In this document: positions 8,212 through 15,453 of the stretch, one piece after another
Layout: each line of letters opens with the position of its first letter
Numbering within the stretch: position 1 is the stretch's first letter
Source: Streptomyces justiciae
GTDB taxonomy: Bacteria; Actinomycetota; Actinomycetes; Streptomycetales; Streptomycetaceae
Direction: 5' to 3'
NCBI RefSeq assembly: GCF_015163075.1
Contig: NZ_JADDXU010000008.1
Location: 248,001 to 312,000 of the forward strand
Length of the DNA: 64,000 bases
Made by a program: the position numbers and the translations under genes
Notes under the pieces: model-generated
What the model was told of the DNA's origin: nothing
Database searches by the model: none
What the model saw: only the letters and a program-made list of their open reading frames with translations

Positions 8212-8754
8212 TCAGAGGCGGCGCTCGGCCGCCGCGTGCGCCTTCTCCGCGAGCTCCCACAACTCCTCGCGCAACCTCGCGACCTCCGCGGTGTCGAGGC
8301 CCGTCGTGGACAGGAGTGCGCCGGGCACGCGCGCCGCGCGCTCCCGCAGTTCCTCTCCGCGCCCCGTGCACGCGACGAGCACCGAGCGCTCGTCGTGGGC
8401 CGCGCGCTCCCGGCGCACCACCCCCGCGCTCTCCAGCCGCTTGAGCAACGGCGACACCGTGCCGTAGTCGAGCCGCAGCGCCGCCGCCAGCTCCTTCACC
8501 GTCGTCTCGCCGCGCTCCCAGAGCACGAGCAGCACCAGGTACTGCGGGTAGGTGAGACCGAGTTCCTCCAGCAGCGGGCGGTACGCGGCCGTCACGGCAC
8601 GCTGGGCGGCGTACAGCGCGAAACACAGTTGCTCGTCCAGCAGGAGCGACCCGTCGGGCGCCGTGCGCGCCCCCTCGGCGCGCGCCCCCACGCCGCCGAG
8701 CGCCCCGGCGTCATCGACCGCCCCGGCCTCGCCCGCCGTCTCCTCGTTCGTCAC
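8212..8754 (-). CDS. ohrR: OhrR-type MarR-family peroxide-sensing repressor
   Basis: A 180-residue winged-helix regulator with about 30 extra N-terminal residues rich in Glu/Gly/Ala. The OhrR signature is 'LDEQLCFALYAAQRA', where the Cys is the peroxide-oxidised sensor residue, followed by 'LGLTYPQYLVLLVLWE' and the recognition region 'LRLDYGTVSPLLKRLE'. In characterised systems the reduced protein represses ohr and oxidation releases it. The GTG start at 8754 is the first in frame, and a start inside the acidic leader is possible. The gene begins 10 bp after the nikO stop, so read-through from the metal-transport operon may occur. Confidence 0.9.
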   Translation of the reverse strand: MTNEETAGEAGAVDDAGALGGVGARAEGARTAPDGSLLLDEQLCFALYAAQRAVTAAYRPLLEELGLTYPQYLVLLVLWERGETTVKELAAALRLDYGTVSPLLKRLESAGVVRRERAAHDERSVLVACTGRGEELRERAARVPGALLSTTGLDTAEVARLREELWELAEKAHAAAERRL

Positions 8755-8764
8755 GCGCCCATTG

Positions 8765-9586
8765 TCACGGACGGTCCGAGCCGGCGGACACCGAACGCGG
8801 GTCGAAGCCGAACGGCAGCTCCAGGCGGTGGGCGCGCATCAGGTCGTCGTCGGAGAGCAACTCGGCCGTCTTGCCGTCGGCCGCGATGACGCCCTCGCTG
8901 AGGATGAGGGAGCGCGGGCACAGCTCCAGGGCGTACGGGAGGTCGTGCGTGACCATGAGGACGGTGACGTCCAGGGAGCGCAGGATGTCGGCGAGTTCGC
9001 GCCGGGAGGCGGGGTCGAGGTTGGAGGACGGCTCGTCCAGGACGAGGATCTCCGGCTCCATGGCGAGCACGGTCGCGACGGCGACGCGGCGGCGCTGGCC
9101 GAAGGAGAGGTGGTGCGGCGGGCGGTCCTTGAACTCGGCCATGCCGACGCGCGCCAGCGCACGGTCCACGCGCGCTTCCAGTTCCGCGCCCTTCACGCCG
9201 GCGGCCGCCGGTCCGAACGCGACGTCCTCGCGCACGGTCGGCATGAACAGCTGGTCGTCGGGGTCCTGGAAGACGATCCCGACCCGGCGCCGGATCTCCG
9301 CCATGTGCCGCTTGCCGACGGGCAGCCCGGCGACGTGCACGGTGCCGGTGCCGCCGGACAGGATGCCGTTGAGGTGGAGCACGAGGGTCGTCTTGCCGGC
9401 ACCGTTCGGCCCGAGCAGCGCGACCCGCTCCCCGCGCGCGATGGAGAAGTCCACGCCGAACAGGGCCTGATGCCCGTCGGGGTAGGCGAAGGCGAGGCCG
9501 GAGACCTCGAGAGAAGCGGTCACGGCGTCCAACCCAGTCACGGTGTCCAACCCACTCACGGCGTCCAACCCACTCACAGCGTCCAT
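8765..9586 (-). CDS. nikO: ECF nickel/cobalt transporter, ATP-binding subunit
   Basis: A 273-residue ABC ATPase of the CbiO/NikO type. Walker A is 'GPNGAGKTT', the Q-loop region 'GIVFQDPDDQLFMPTV' is family-typical, the signature 'LSFGQRRRVAVA' departs from LSGGQ as in other CbiO proteins, and Walker B is 'ILVLDEPSSNLDP'. It energises the importer with NikQ and NikMN. The N-terminus is odd: three to four hexapeptides (DAVSGL-like) precede the real domain at 'TASLEVSGLAFAYPDG'. ATG 9586 lies 12 bp inside nikQ, GTG 9577 overlaps the nikQ stop as GTGA, and each repeat supplies another in-frame GTG, so the true start is uncertain. Confidence 0.9.
   Translation of the reverse strand: MDAVSGLDAVSGLDTVTGLDAVTASLEVSGLAFAYPDGHQALFGVDFSIARGERVALLGPNGAGKTTLVLHLNGILSGGTGTVHVAGLPVGKRHMAEIRRRVGIVFQDPDDQLFMPTVREDVAFGPAAAGVKGAELEARVDRALARVGMAEFKDRPPHHLSFGQRRRVAVATVLAMEPEILVLDEPSSNLDPASRRELADILRSLDVTVLMVTHDLPYALELCPRSLILSEGVIAADGKTAELLSDDDLMRAHRLELPFGFDPRSVSAGSDRP
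9521..9583 (-). repeat. 18-bp tandem repeat at the nikQ/nikO overlap
   Basis: Read on the minus strand, units of GAC-GCT-GTG-AGT-GGG-TTG recur at 9583-9566, 9565-9548 and 9547-9530, with a partial fourth unit from 9529. The first unit contains the nikQ stop (TGA) overlapped by a GTG start for nikO, so the stop-start junction itself has been multiplied. The repeat keeps frame and adds about 21 residues to NikO. Confidence 0.88.
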
Positions 9587-10335
9587 CCCAACAGGCACAC
9601 GAGCAGAGCCGCACCCGGCAGCGCGAACGCGTACGTCCACTGCGCCCGGGACGCGGTCACCTCGTCGATGACCGGCATCGAACCGGCGTATCCCCGGCTC
9701 ACCATGGCGAGGTGTACGCGCTCGCCGCGCTCGTAGGACCGGATGAAGAGGGCGCCCGCGGACTTCGCGAGCACCCCCCAGTGCTTCACGCCCCGGGCCT
9801 CGAAACCGCGCGACTCGCGTGCGATCCGCATGCGCCGCATCTCGTCCGTGATGACGTCGCCGTACCGGATCATGAAGGAGGCGATCTGCACGAGCAGCGG
9901 CGGCAGTTTCAGCCGCTGGAGTCCCAGGAGCAGTTCGCGCAGCTCGGTCGTGGACGCCAGCAGCACGGACGCGGCGACGCCGAGGGTGCCCTTGGCGAGG
10001 ACGTTCCAGGCGCCCCACAGTCCGCTGACGCTCAGGGACATCCCCAGCACCTCGACCCGCTCGCCCTCCGCGACGAACGGCATGAGCACCGCGAACGCGA
10101 CGAACGGCACCTCGATCAGCAGCCGCTTGAGCAGGAAGGCGGCGGGCACGCGCGCGACGTATGCGACGACGCCCAGGAGTACGGCGTACAGCGCGAACGC
10201 CCACATCGCCTCGCGCGGGGTCGAGACGACGACCACCACGAAGCAGAACACCGCGGCGAGCTTGGTGTGCGGCGGCAGGGCGTGCACGGGGGAGTGTCCG
10301 TGCCGGTAGAGCCTGTGCGCGTGTCCGGCGCCCAT
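9574..10335 (-). CDS. nikQ: ECF nickel/cobalt transporter, transmembrane T subunit
   Basis: A 253-residue CbiQ/NikQ-type energy-coupling protein with about six hydrophobic helices. The coupling helices carry the two Ala-Arg-Gly-type motifs as 'RIARESRGFEARG' and 'HLAMVSRGYAG', which contact the ATPase. 'HPHTK'-like 'LPPHTKLAAVF' starts the membrane domain. It begins one base after the nikMN stop and ends inside the first repeat of nikO, so the three genes form one tightly coupled operon. Confidence 0.92.
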   Translation of the reverse strand: MGAGHAHRLYRHGHSPVHALPPHTKLAAVFCFVVVVVSTPREAMWAFALYAVLLGVVAYVARVPAAFLLKRLLIEVPFVAFAVLMPFVAEGERVEVLGMSLSVSGLWGAWNVLAKGTLGVAASVLLASTTELRELLLGLQRLKLPPLLVQIASFMIRYGDVITDEMRRMRIARESRGFEARGVKHWGVLAKSAGALFIRSYERGERVHLAMVSRGYAGSMPVIDEVTASRAQWTYAFALPGAALLVCLLGWTL

Positions 10336-10336
10336 G

Positions 10337-11383
10337 TCAGACGCCCGCGCTCACGGGGGAGACGTCGTCGGCCGTACGGCGCCTGCGCACCGCCCAGAAC
10401 ACCGCGCTGCCCGCGACGACCGTGACGCCGACGCCGATCACGCCCGCGAGACCGCCGGAGAGCCGGGCGTCGTCGACGTCCTTGACGCCGTAGTCGGCGA
10501 GCGGGGAGTCGGCGTTGGCGTGCTTCTCGGTCTTCTTGTCGATGCCCTGGTCGGCGGCGACCTTCTCCAGGCCGTCGGGGCTGGCGGAGGCGTAGAAGCT
10601 GACGCCGCCCGCGAGGACGAGGGAGGTGACGAGGCCGGCCAGCCACACCTTGCGCTGCGAGCGGGCGGCGACGGGGACGGCCACCGGGTCGGGCGCGTCG
10701 ACGAGTTCGCCGTTCACGCGCAGCTTGAGCCGCTGCCGCAGGTCACGGGCGCCGTACACGAGGTCGGGGCGTACGGCGACGACGGCGCCGACCGTCAGCG
10801 CGGTGATCGTGGCCTCGCCGATGCCGATCAGGACGTGCACGCCGACCATCGCGGTCGTGACCTTGCCGATGGAGACGTCGGTGGTGCCGCCGACCCAGTA
10901 GATGAGGGTGAAGGCGACGGCCGCGGCCGGCACGGACAGCAGCGCGGCGGCGAAGGACGCCACGGTGATCGACCGCCGCCCCCGGGGCAGCACTTTCACC
11001 AGGAGGCGGAAGACGGCGTAGGCCACGACCGTCGTCACCACCGCCATGTCCGTGATGTTCACGCCGAGCGCGGTCAGCCCGCCGTCCGCGAAGAGGATGC
11101 CCTGCATGAGCAGCACGACGGAGACGCACAGCACGCCGGTGTAGGGGCCGACGAGGATCGCCGCGAGGGCGCCGCCCAGGAGGTGGCCGCTGGTGCCCGC
11201 GGCCACGGGGAAGTTGAGCATCTGCACGGCGAAGATGAACGCCGCCACCAGTCCCGCCAGCGGCGCGGTCCGCTCGTCGAGCTCGCGGCGCGCGCCGCGC
11301 AGGCTCACGGCGACAGCGGTCGCGGCGACCACTCCGGTCGCGGCGGACACGGGGGCGTCTATGAATCCGTCAGGCACATGCAC
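10337..11383 (-). CDS. nikMN: Fused nickel/cobalt substrate-capture protein (NikM-NikN)
   Basis: A 348-residue fusion. Residues 1 to about 220 are CbiM/NikM: it opens with Met-His-Val-Pro-Asp-Gly-Phe, and the first two residues plus a later His ('AGTSGHLLGG') chelate the metal in characterised NikM proteins. This fixes GTG 11383 as the start, although a longer frame runs to 11557. After a linker, residues about 250-348 have two helices flanking 'YASASPDGLEKVAADQG', the PDGLE-type NikN/CbiN extracellular domain. The Nur-like dyad upstream favours nickel over cobalt, and no cobalamin riboswitch was seen. Confidence 0.92.
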   Translation of the reverse strand: MHVPDGFIDAPVSAATGVVAATAVAVSLRGARRELDERTAPLAGLVAAFIFAVQMLNFPVAAGTSGHLLGGALAAILVGPYTGVLCVSVVLLMQGILFADGGLTALGVNITDMAVVTTVVAYAVFRLLVKVLPRGRRSITVASFAAALLSVPAAAVAFTLIYWVGGTTDVSIGKVTTAMVGVHVLIGIGEATITALTVGAVVAVRPDLVYGARDLRQRLKLRVNGELVDAPDPVAVPVAARSQRKVWLAGLVTSLVLAGGVSFYASASPDGLEKVAADQGIDKKTEKHANADSPLADYGVKDVDDARLSGGLAGVIGVGVTVVAGSAVFWAVRRRRTADDVSPVSAGV

Positions 11384-11403
11384 CGTTAGATGATGCGGCT
11401 TAA

Positions 11404-11419
11404 TGCGAACAACTTGCAA
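11404..11419 (-). promoter_or_regulatory. Candidate Nur (nickel-responsive Fur family) box
   Basis: TGCGA-ACAAC-TTGCA at 11404-11418 reads on the minus strand as TGCAA-GTTGT-TCGCA, one mismatch from the TGCAA-N5-TTGCA dyad I recall for Streptomyces Nur. It lies 21 bp before the nikMN start, a position suited to repression by nickel-loaded Nur. Confidence 0.55.
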
Positions 11420-11585
11420 GAGCGACCGGGTTGTGAGGTCACTGTGTGCCTCACTCCGGGCCGCGCTGTGTGAGATGCCTGACGATGTCCGGCGTCCGGG
11501 AGCGCGCTCCGGAAAATATGCGACATTGGAAAGGAAGCGGTCGCACAGCTTCCGCACAGGTCACTCAGCGTAAGGGGCCGAGCCG
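11420..11585. promoter_or_regulatory. Divergent nikMN / ssgE control region
   Basis: This stretch separates two divergent genes. It contains several dyads: GTGAGG...CCTCAC (11433-11454), the perfect palindrome GGAGCGCGCTCC (11499-11510), and GGAAGC...GCTTCC (11533-11553). I could not assign -35/-10 boxes with confidence. Confidence 0.45.
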
Positions 11586-11942
11586 ATGTCCGTAGTCGAG
11601 CAGTACGCGCGAGCCCATATCGTCACGGACGCCGACATCACGGTCGCCGAACCCGAGGCCGTCCCCGTCGTCCTGCGCTACGACCCCGACGCCGACCCGC
11701 GCGCGGTGCGCGTCGGCCTGCCGGGGCCGCACGAGTGGACCTTCGAGCGGGCGCTCCTGGAACAGGGCCTGCGGGCGCCGGTCGAGGCCGGGGACGTCCG
11801 GGTGTGGCCGTGCGGACGGGTGCAGGCTGTGGTGGAGTTCCACTCCACCCAGGGCGTCTCTGTGGTGCAGTTCGAGTCCAAGGCCCTGCTCAGGTTCCTG
11901 CGCCGCACCTACACGGCCACAGCCACTCCCGTGAGCAGCTAG
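11586..11942 (+). CDS. ssgE: SsgA-family sporulation/cell-division protein (SsgE-like)
   Basis: A 118-residue member of the actinomycete-specific SsgA-like family, which steers septation, wall remodelling and spore maturation. Family marks include 'PVVLRYDPDADPRAVRVGL', 'EWTFERALLEQGL' and 'GDVRVWPC', then 'VVQFESKALLRFLRRTYTA'. The symbol rests on context: in S. coelicolor ssgE lies beside two penicillin-binding protein genes exactly as here, and is associated with spore release. From sequence alone another SALP paralogue is possible. The 3' end meets the PBP stop with no gap, so the two genes are convergent. Confidence 0.8.
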   Translation: MSVVEQYARAHIVTDADITVAEPEAVPVVLRYDPDADPRAVRVGLPGPHEWTFERALLEQGLRAPVEAGDVRVWPCGRVQAVVEFHSTQGVSVVQFESKALLRFLRRTYTATATPVSS

Positions 11943-13619
11943 TCAGCTCCCCATCTTCAGCAGCGCCGCCACGATCGGTCCCGCCGTGTCGCCGCCGTGG
12001 CCGCCCGCCTGGACGACGCCGGCCGCGGCGAGGTCGCCGCGGTACGCGGTGAACCAGCCGTTGGGCTTCTTCTGGCCGTCGACCTCCGCCGAGCCGGTCT
12101 TGGCGCCGACGTTGCCGTAGACGCCCTGCATCGCCTCGGCCGCCGTGCCGTAGGCCGCGGTGTACGCCATCAGCTCGCGCAGCTGGGAGAGCGTGCCCGA
12201 GGACATCGTGCGCGAGGCCTTCGCGAGCGTGCGGCCGTCCACGTCGGGGGAGACCAGGTACGGCTGCTTGAAGACGCCCGACTCGACGGTCGCCGACACC
12301 GACGCCATGTTCAGCGGGTTCATCCGCACCCCGCCCTGGCCGATCAGCGAGGCCGCCATCTGGGCCTGCGACTGCACCGGCACCGAGCCGTCGAAGGTGG
12401 GCACGCCGACCGCCCAGTTGTTCATGGACAAGCCGAAGACCTGCTGGGCCTGCTTGGTCAGCGAGTCGTTGTCCAGCTTCGGCGCCTGGCTGATGAAGGC
12501 GGTGTTGCAGGAGCGGGCGAAGCTCGCCTTGAAGGTGCCGCCCTTGATCGAGAACTTGTCGTCGTTCTGGAACTTCCAGCCGCCGTACGTGAAGTACTTC
12601 GGGCACGGATGCGTCTTGTCCGCCGACGCCAGCCCCTTCTCGATGAGCAGCGAGGACGTGACGACCTTCATCGTCGAACCGGGGGCCAGAGAGCCCTGGA
12701 AGGCCACGTTGAAGCCCTTGTTGGCGTTCGCCACGGCGAGGATCTCGCCGGTCGACGGCCGCAGCACCACCACCGACGACTGCGCCCGCTTCGCGACCTG
12801 TGCCTCGGCCGCCGCCTGGAGGGTCGGGCTGAGCGTCGTCCTCACCGTCCCCGGCGTGCCCTTGCTCAGCTCCAGCAGGGTCTTGTCGGACAGCTTGTCC
12901 TTCTTGGACTCCTTGCCGCGCACCACCTGGAGCTCGACGCCCGCCTTGCCGCCGGCCTTCTTGCCGTACTTCTCGCGCAGCCCGTCGAGCACCGAGCCCA
13001 GCGACGGGTACTTCTCCGTGGTGACCTCGCCGCCGTCGCGGTCGACGGCCTTGACGGGCGGGGTCCCGGACTCGCCGGTGACGAGCGTGTCGCCGTCCTT
13101 CAGATCCGGGTGGACGACCGCGGAGTGCCAGTCGACCTGGGGCTTGCCGGTGGTGGTGTTCCGCACGACGGTGAGCGAACTGTCGTACGACAACGGCTTG
13201 GAGGTGCCCTTGTACGACACCGTCGCCTTCACCGCGAAGGGCACCTTGGCGCCGGTCGGGGTGCCGGGGGTGAGGGTGACGTCCTTGAGGTGGGCGTCCT
13301 TCGCGTAACCGGTGAGGAGCTTCGTGGCGGCCTCGGTGTCGCTGGTGACGGCCGCGGCCTCGGCGACCTTGCCCTGCTGCCAGGAGGTCAGGAACGTCCG
13401 CGTCGCGGTGGTGACCTCGGTCGCGGACAGCGGGCCGGTCTTCACCTTCGGCTTGCCGTCGGCCGCCGTCGAGGACGTACGGTCCTCGGCCACCGCGCCA
13501 CCGCCGTACAGCACGTACCCGGCGAAGCCGGCGCCGCCGACGACGACGGCGACCATCCCGCCGATCACGGCGGGACGGTGCGTCCTACGTCGCTCGGCGA
13601 CGCGCCTTCTCTTGCCCAC
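11943..13619 (-). CDS. Class B penicillin-binding protein with NTF2-like domain
   Basis: A 558-residue membrane-anchored D,D-transpeptidase. A basic N-terminus and single helix (residues 17-40) are followed by an NTF2-like domain (about 65-180), a dimerisation/linker region, and the transpeptidase domain. Catalytic motifs are Ser315-x-x-Lys318 in 'APGSTMKVVTS', Ser370-Cys-Asn372, and 'AKTGSAE' near residue 500. It cross-links peptidoglycan. GTG 13619 follows GGAGGAACG. Next to ssgE and a close paralogue, it is probably devoted to differentiation-related wall synthesis, by inference from context. Confidence 0.93.
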   Translation of the reverse strand: MGKRRRVAERRRTHRPAVIGGMVAVVVGGAGFAGYVLYGGGAVAEDRTSSTAADGKPKVKTGPLSATEVTTATRTFLTSWQQGKVAEAAAVTSDTEAATKLLTGYAKDAHLKDVTLTPGTPTGAKVPFAVKATVSYKGTSKPLSYDSSLTVVRNTTTGKPQVDWHSAVVHPDLKDGDTLVTGESGTPPVKAVDRDGGEVTTEKYPSLGSVLDGLREKYGKKAGGKAGVELQVVRGKESKKDKLSDKTLLELSKGTPGTVRTTLSPTLQAAAEAQVAKRAQSSVVVLRPSTGEILAVANANKGFNVAFQGSLAPGSTMKVVTSSLLIEKGLASADKTHPCPKYFTYGGWKFQNDDKFSIKGGTFKASFARSCNTAFISQAPKLDNDSLTKQAQQVFGLSMNNWAVGVPTFDGSVPVQSQAQMAASLIGQGGVRMNPLNMASVSATVESGVFKQPYLVSPDVDGRTLAKASRTMSSGTLSQLRELMAYTAAYGTAAEAMQGVYGNVGAKTGSAEVDGQKKPNGWFTAYRGDLAAAGVVQAGGHGGDTAGPIVAALLKMGS

Positions 13620-13718
13620 AGCCTTCGTTCCTCCGCGAAATCACCGGGGTCCCCGTTGCCCTCGTTCCTCACCTCAACGACGGCGACCAGCCTAGAGTCC
13701 CGTCCTGTGGGGGTGAGT

Positions 13719-15359
13719 TCAGTCTCCCGCCACCAGGACGGCCCGCACGATCGGTCCGGCCGCGTCGACACCGTGGCCGCCCTGCTCGGTCATCGCGGCT
13801 GCCGCCACATCATTGCGGAAGCCGGTGAACCAGCTGTTGGAGGTGGCGTTGCCGTCGACCTCCGCGGAGCCCGTCTTCGCGCCGATGTCCCCGCCGAGTC
13901 CCTGCATGACGCCCGTCGCGGTGCCCGGCGACTGCGTGGCCGTCATCCGCATCATCTGCTTCAACTGGTAGACGGTGCCGGACCGCAGGCCCTCGGCGGT
14001 GGCCAGCTCACGGTCGTCGAGCTTCGGCGAGACCAGGTACGGCTGGCGGAAGACGCCGGTGATGGCGGTGGCCGTCACGGACGCCATGTTCAGCGGGTTC
14101 ATGGTGACCTGGCCCTGCCCGATGGCGTTGGCCGCGCGGTCCGGGCCGCTGACGGCCGGGACGCTGCCGTCCTGAGAGGTGATGCCGGTCTTCCAGTTGT
14201 CGCGGCCGAGCCCGAACTTGTTCTGCGCCTCGGCCGTCAGCGACTCGTCGGTCAGCGGCTTCTCGTCGATCAGCTTGATGAAGGCCGTGTTGCAGGACCG
14301 CATGAAGCTGTTGGCGAGCGTGGCGTTCTCGTTGGGCTGCATGTTCTTGAGGTTGTGGAAGGTCTGCCCCTGCCACATTGCGTCGGGCGGGCAGGGCGCC
14401 GGGCCGTTCATCGAGGTGACGCCGTTGTCGATGAACATGGCCGCGGTGACGATCTTCCAGGTGGAGCCCGGGGCGACCTTGCCCTCGAAGGCGGCGTTGA
14501 AGCCGTCGTCACGGTGGTTGGCGACGGCGAGCACCTCGCCGGTGCTCGGCTTGACCGCGACCACCGAGGAGTTGTCGTACCGGGTCACCGCCTTCTCGGC
14601 GGCGGCCTGCGCGGTCGCGCTGATGGTGGTCTTCAACTTGCCCGCCTCGCCCTTGGAGAGGGTGAGGAGCGAGGTGTCGGGGGCGCCGTTGCCGTCGTGG
14701 CGCACGTACAGCTCGATGCCCGGCGTGCCGCCTGCCCGGGCGCCGTACTTCTCGCGCAGGGCGTCCAGGATCGGACCGAGGGAGGGGTACTTGTCCTTCG
14801 TCAGCACCTTGCCGCCCCGGTCCACGGCCTCGATGGGCGGCGTGGCCGAGGAGCCGGTGACGAGGCTGTCCTGGTCCGACCGCAGCTCCGGGTGGACCAC
14901 CGACGGCTTCCAGTCCACCAGCGGCTTGCCGGTGGTGAGCCCGCGCACGACGGTCAGGGAGCTCTTGTACGTCAGCGGCTGGGACTTGCCCTCGTACGAC
15001 ACCTTCGCCTTCACGGTGAAGGGCACCGTGGTCCCCTGGGCGGTACCGGGCGTGATCTTCACGCCGGTGATGTGCGCGTCCTCGGTGTAGGACGTCAGCA
15101 GCGTCTGCGCGGCCGCGTTGTTGTTGGTGAACTGCGCGGCGGCCGCCGCCGAGCCCTTCTCCCAGTCCGTGAAGAACTTCTCCGAGGTCTCCCGGACCTC
15201 GTCGGCGCTGGGCGGCCCGGACTTCACCTCGGAGCCGCCCGCGCCGGAACCCCCGTCGCCGTTCAGCGCGGACACGATGTTGAACGCGCCGTACCCGGCC
15301 CCACCCACCATCACGGCGAACACACTGCCTATGACGGTGGCTTTGACCCCCTTGTTCAT
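13719..15359 (-). CDS. Second class B penicillin-binding protein (paralogue)
   Basis: A 546-residue paralogue of the neighbouring PBP with the same layout: short cytoplasmic tail, membrane helix (about residues 8-28), NTF2-like domain, then the transpeptidase domain with 'APGSTWKIVTAAM' (SxxK), 'RSCNTAF' (SxN) and 'AKTGSAEV' (KTG). ATG 15359 is preceded by GGGGAGGGG; a longer reading from 15395 lacks a ribosome-binding site. The 99-bp gap to the downstream PBP suggests co-transcription. The pair looks like an old tandem duplication, with the same segment order but substantial divergence. Confidence 0.93.
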   Translation of the reverse strand: MNKGVKATVIGSVFAVMVGGAGYGAFNIVSALNGDGGSGAGGSEVKSGPPSADEVRETSEKFFTDWEKGSAAAAAQFTNNNAAAQTLLTSYTEDAHITGVKITPGTAQGTTVPFTVKAKVSYEGKSQPLTYKSSLTVVRGLTTGKPLVDWKPSVVHPELRSDQDSLVTGSSATPPIEAVDRGGKVLTKDKYPSLGPILDALREKYGARAGGTPGIELYVRHDGNGAPDTSLLTLSKGEAGKLKTTISATAQAAAEKAVTRYDNSSVVAVKPSTGEVLAVANHRDDGFNAAFEGKVAPGSTWKIVTAAMFIDNGVTSMNGPAPCPPDAMWQGQTFHNLKNMQPNENATLANSFMRSCNTAFIKLIDEKPLTDESLTAEAQNKFGLGRDNWKTGITSQDGSVPAVSGPDRAANAIGQGQVTMNPLNMASVTATAITGVFRQPYLVSPKLDDRELATAEGLRSGTVYQLKQMMRMTATQSPGTATGVMQGLGGDIGAKTGSAEVDGNATSNSWFTGFRNDVAAAAMTEQGGHGVDAAGPIVRAVLVAGD

Positions 15360-15453
15360 GGAACTGAACCCCTCCCCGTTATCAGTCCTCCGCACTTTAA
15401 GTGGGCTGAGTGAAATCTGTGAGGGGTGTTTCCCTTTGTGGCCGAGTTGTTGA

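Noticed and set aside
11384..11585. Cobalamin riboswitch before the metal importer
   Set aside because: No recognisable B12-box in the leader on the minus strand; the Nur-like dyad explains regulation better.
11997..15413. A 1138-codon open frame on the plus strand across both PBP genes
   Set aside because: It is antisense to two proteins with intact catalytic motifs and its product is Arg/Gly/Leu-rich noise, as expected from high-GC codon bias.
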